Source: Burkholderia sp. GAS332
Lineage (GTDB): Bacteria; Pseudomonadota; Gammaproteobacteria; Burkholderiales; Burkholderiaceae
Length of the DNA stretch: 64,000 nt
Direction: 5' to 3'
Assembly (NCBI GenBank): GCA_900142905.1
Contig: FSRV01000003.1
Span: 1-64,000, forward strand
Below are positions 62,492-64,000 of the stretch, in pieces. Both the position numbers and the translations under genes were made by a program. Below the pieces are notes generated by a model. It was not told the origin of the DNA and did no database searches. It saw only the letters and a program-made list of their open reading frames with translations. Within the stretch, counting starts at the first letter, position 1. Each line of letters opens with the position of its first letter.

Positions 62492-63526
62492 ATGTCTGAC
62501 GCCCAGCCCGCTGTCCCGCCTGACGAGGCCCGCCTCGCCGCCGAAATCGACCGGCTGAAAGTGGAATTCCCCAGAACGCGCGAGCTGTACCGCGAAGTCT
62601 GTGCGCTGCTGTTTTTCCGCTTCGGCCAGACGCCGACCGCCAACCGGCTGTACCAGCTGGTCCGCCGTGGCAGCATGGGCACGCCCGCGGCCGTGCTTGG
62701 CGAGTTCTGGACGGAGTTGCGCGAGAAAAGCCGGGTGCGCATCGAGCATCCCGACCTGCCCGCCGATCTTGGTGCTGCCGCTGGCGAGCTGGTGTCGACC
62801 CTCTGGGCCCGCGCCACCGCGTCAGCGCAGGCCGCGCTCGACGCGCTGCGCGACGAGGTCGAGGCGCAGCGCGTCGAGGCGCAGCAGGCGGTCGTCGCCG
62901 CGCGGGACGAGCTGGGACGCGTGGAGACCGCGCTCGAGCAGCGCACCGCGGCGCTGCTGGCCGCGCAGGTCGAGATACGGGATCTGGACAGGGCACACGC
63001 CGAAGGCCACGCGCAGCGACAGGCGCTGGCGGCAGAACTTGAGCGGATCCGCGCGGCGCTGGCGGCGCGCGATCGCGAGCTGGTGGAAGTGAGGGAAGGG
63101 TTTTCGGGTGAACTTGAAAAGCTGCGTGCCAGTGCCGATCTGGCAGAAGATCGACTGCGGGCAGCCGAGAAACGTGCGCTGCTCGAGATCGAGCGTGAAC
63201 GGGTTGCCAGCGCGCGCCTCCAGAAAGAACTGGTGGCCACCACGCGAAAGGGCGAGCAGGGCGAGACGCGGCATCGCAGCGAACTGCAGACCCTGCAGGC
63301 ACAGCTCACGAATGCACGGCACCAGGCCGGCGTCCTTGAGGGCAACCTGGCAGCCGTCCGTGACGCCAGCGCCGGCTACGCGCAAGAGCTCGGGATGCTG
63401 CGACAGCAGATGACGGGGGCGGTCGTCCCGCGCAGCTCAGGTCGCAAGGGTGGGGCTGTCACGGTACCCGCCCGCAAGCAGCCTCGTGCGACCCGCAAGG
63501 CGGCATCGGCGAAGAAGCCGGGATAA
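62492..63526 (+). CDS. kfrA: KfrA-like plasmid DNA-binding coiled-coil protein
   Basis: 344 aa. N-terminal KfrA-type helix-turn-helix at about 10-110 (LKVEFPRTRELYREVCALLF, TANRLYQLVRRGSMGTPAAV). Then a long alpha-helical coiled coil from about 115 to 310, rich in Ala/Glu/Arg heptads, and a basic tail (KQPRATRKAASAKKPG). KfrA proteins of plasmids bind DNA, self-repress and support segregation or nucleoid-like packing. The small gene at 63531 starts 4 bp after its stop, so they are co-transcribed. Confidence 0.88.
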   Translation: MSDAQPAVPPDEARLAAEIDRLKVEFPRTRELYREVCALLFFRFGQTPTANRLYQLVRRGSMGTPAAVLGEFWTELREKSRVRIEHPDLPADLGAAAGELVSTLWARATASAQAALDALRDEVEAQRVEAQQAVVAARDELGRVETALEQRTAALLAAQVEIRDLDRAHAEGHAQRQALAAELERIRAALAARDRELVEVREGFSGELEKLRASADLAEDRLRAAEKRALLEIERERVASARLQKELVATTRKGEQGETRHRSELQTLQAQLTNARHQAGVLEGNLAAVRDASAGYAQELGMLRQQMTGAVVPRSSGRKGGAVTVPARKQPRATRKAASAKKPG

Positions 63527-63530
63527 GCGC

Positions 63531-63734
63531 ATGAACCCGACCGCCCGGAAAAGGAAGAAGGCCGTCTGCCCACCGATCGGCGCGCTGATGCGGTATCGCG
63601 ATCGCATCGTGCGCGTGATCGCCGAAGCCAGCGGTCAACGCGCGGTGATCGAGTCGGTCGACGTCAATGGCCGGTCGTTCCGCAGCGTGGTGAAATGGGC
63701 TAATCTGGCCGGTCTGAACGATCAACTCTTCTGA
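63531..63734 (+). CDS. small hypothetical protein downstream of KfrA-like gene
   Basis: 67 aa: MNPTARKRKKAVCPPIGALM, RYRDRIVRVIAEASGQRAVI and a beta-rich C-terminus FRSVVKWANLAGLNDQLF. Basic N-terminus, probably a small beta-barrel-like DNA- or RNA-binding fold. Directly follows the KfrA-like gene and precedes another gene by 11 bp, a tight operon. Family not recognised. Confidence 0.7.
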   Translation: MNPTARKRKKAVCPPIGALMRYRDRIVRVIAEASGQRAVIESVDVNGRSFRSVVKWANLAGLNDQLF

Positions 63735-63745
63735 CGCTGACCATC

Positions 63746-64000
63746 ATGCAGCTCGACATCTTCGCCGACAGCCGCGACGTCATGCTCCGCAACGATGTGC
63801 TGGATGCCCTCCACCGGCGCGATGCAGTCTCTGCCCGGCAGGCCTGGCAGAGACTGGCAGGCGAATTTCCCGAGGACGACACCCTGGCCGGGCTGGCGAC
63901 ATTGATCGATGTGCTCGAGGGCGATTTCGCCACGCCGTTCGCCGATCATCCGGCGCTGGCTGCCGCCTGTGGCCGCCTCAATGATGAGGTTGAACCGGCG
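63746..64000 (+). CDS. conserved-looking hypothetical protein, cut by window end
   Basis: At least 85 residues: MQLDIFADSRDVMLRNDVLD, ALHRRDAVSARQAWQRLAGE, FPEDDTLAGLATLIDVLEGD and on. Helical, acidic, reminiscent of repeat-type scaffold proteins (the spacing of Ala/Trp/Leu resembles a tetratricopeptide-like pair). Same operon as the KfrA-like gene. The C-terminus is outside the window. Confidence 0.65.
   Translation, partial: MQLDIFADSRDVMLRNDVLDALHRRDAVSARQAWQRLAGEFPEDDTLAGLATLIDVLEGDFATPFADHPALAAACGRLNDEVEPA

Overview
The window looks like an accessory replicon or genomic island of a high-GC beta-proteobacterium of the Burkholderiaceae (Paraburkholderia/Caballeronia type). The evidence is the Porin_4-type outer-membrane porin, the small H-NS-like protein, FCD-type GntR regulators, a KfrA-like plasmid protein, and a dense mix of IS5, IS701, IS1182, IS3, IS6, IS21 and IS91 elements. 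No rRNA, tRNA or CRISPR array was recognised. Roughly half the window is mobile DNA. Assignments come from reading the sequence and from remembered family motifs; no database search was run.

1-18 kb is a sugar or sugar-acid catabolic region. A sugar-porter MFS gene (61-1428) precedes two paralogous cassettes in the same order: secreted clan-GH-A-like glycosidase lipoprotein, FCD GntR regulator, enolase-superfamily acid-sugar dehydratase-like enzyme, SDR dehydrogenase, and a divergent SMP-30 lactonase. Copy 1 (1791-8749) also carries a porin, but its SDR and lactonase have decayed. Copy 2 (10028-16296) is intact and is followed by a second MFS transporter. The inferred pathway is: extracellular hydrolysis of a glycoside, uptake, oxidation to a lactone (SDR), lactone hydrolysis (SMP-30), then dehydration of the sugar acid. 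Four intergenic sites each hold two TGATCA boxes 52-53 bp apart, a candidate looping operator for the GntR regulators. IS66 and IS1182 relics separate the copies.

18-48 kb is insertion-riddled. An APC permease and a Kup potassium transporter are truncated. An IS6 transposase is interrupted by a group II intron, and removing the intron restores the reading frame. An island of ordinary regulatory genes follows (FixJ-like regulator, PAS histidine kinase, H-NS-like protein, AraC regulator). Next come an IS5 copy, a truncated recombinase-in-trio (RIT) gene, a nonsense-mutated IS91-associated integrase and a second group II intron. A soluble histidine kinase and a DUF1254 gene split by an IS21 element come next, then abutting IS5 and IS701 copies. 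The stretch ends with a three-level nest: a group II intron inside IS3 inside IS1182.

48-57 kb carries an orphan protein made of repeated transposase-type winged helices with no nuclease domain, three copies of a ~150-190 bp repeat, an XRE relic, and an IS91-type element (integrase plus transposase). The IS91 transposase is split by a complete RIT element of three overlapping tyrosine recombinases.

57-64 kb holds a membrane diguanylate cyclase, small hypothetical genes and an IS91 relic. It ends in a module of a tyrosine recombinase divergent from a KfrA-like coiled-coil protein and two co-directional small genes, with an 11-bp-arm inverted repeat over the recombinase start. The last gene runs off the window.
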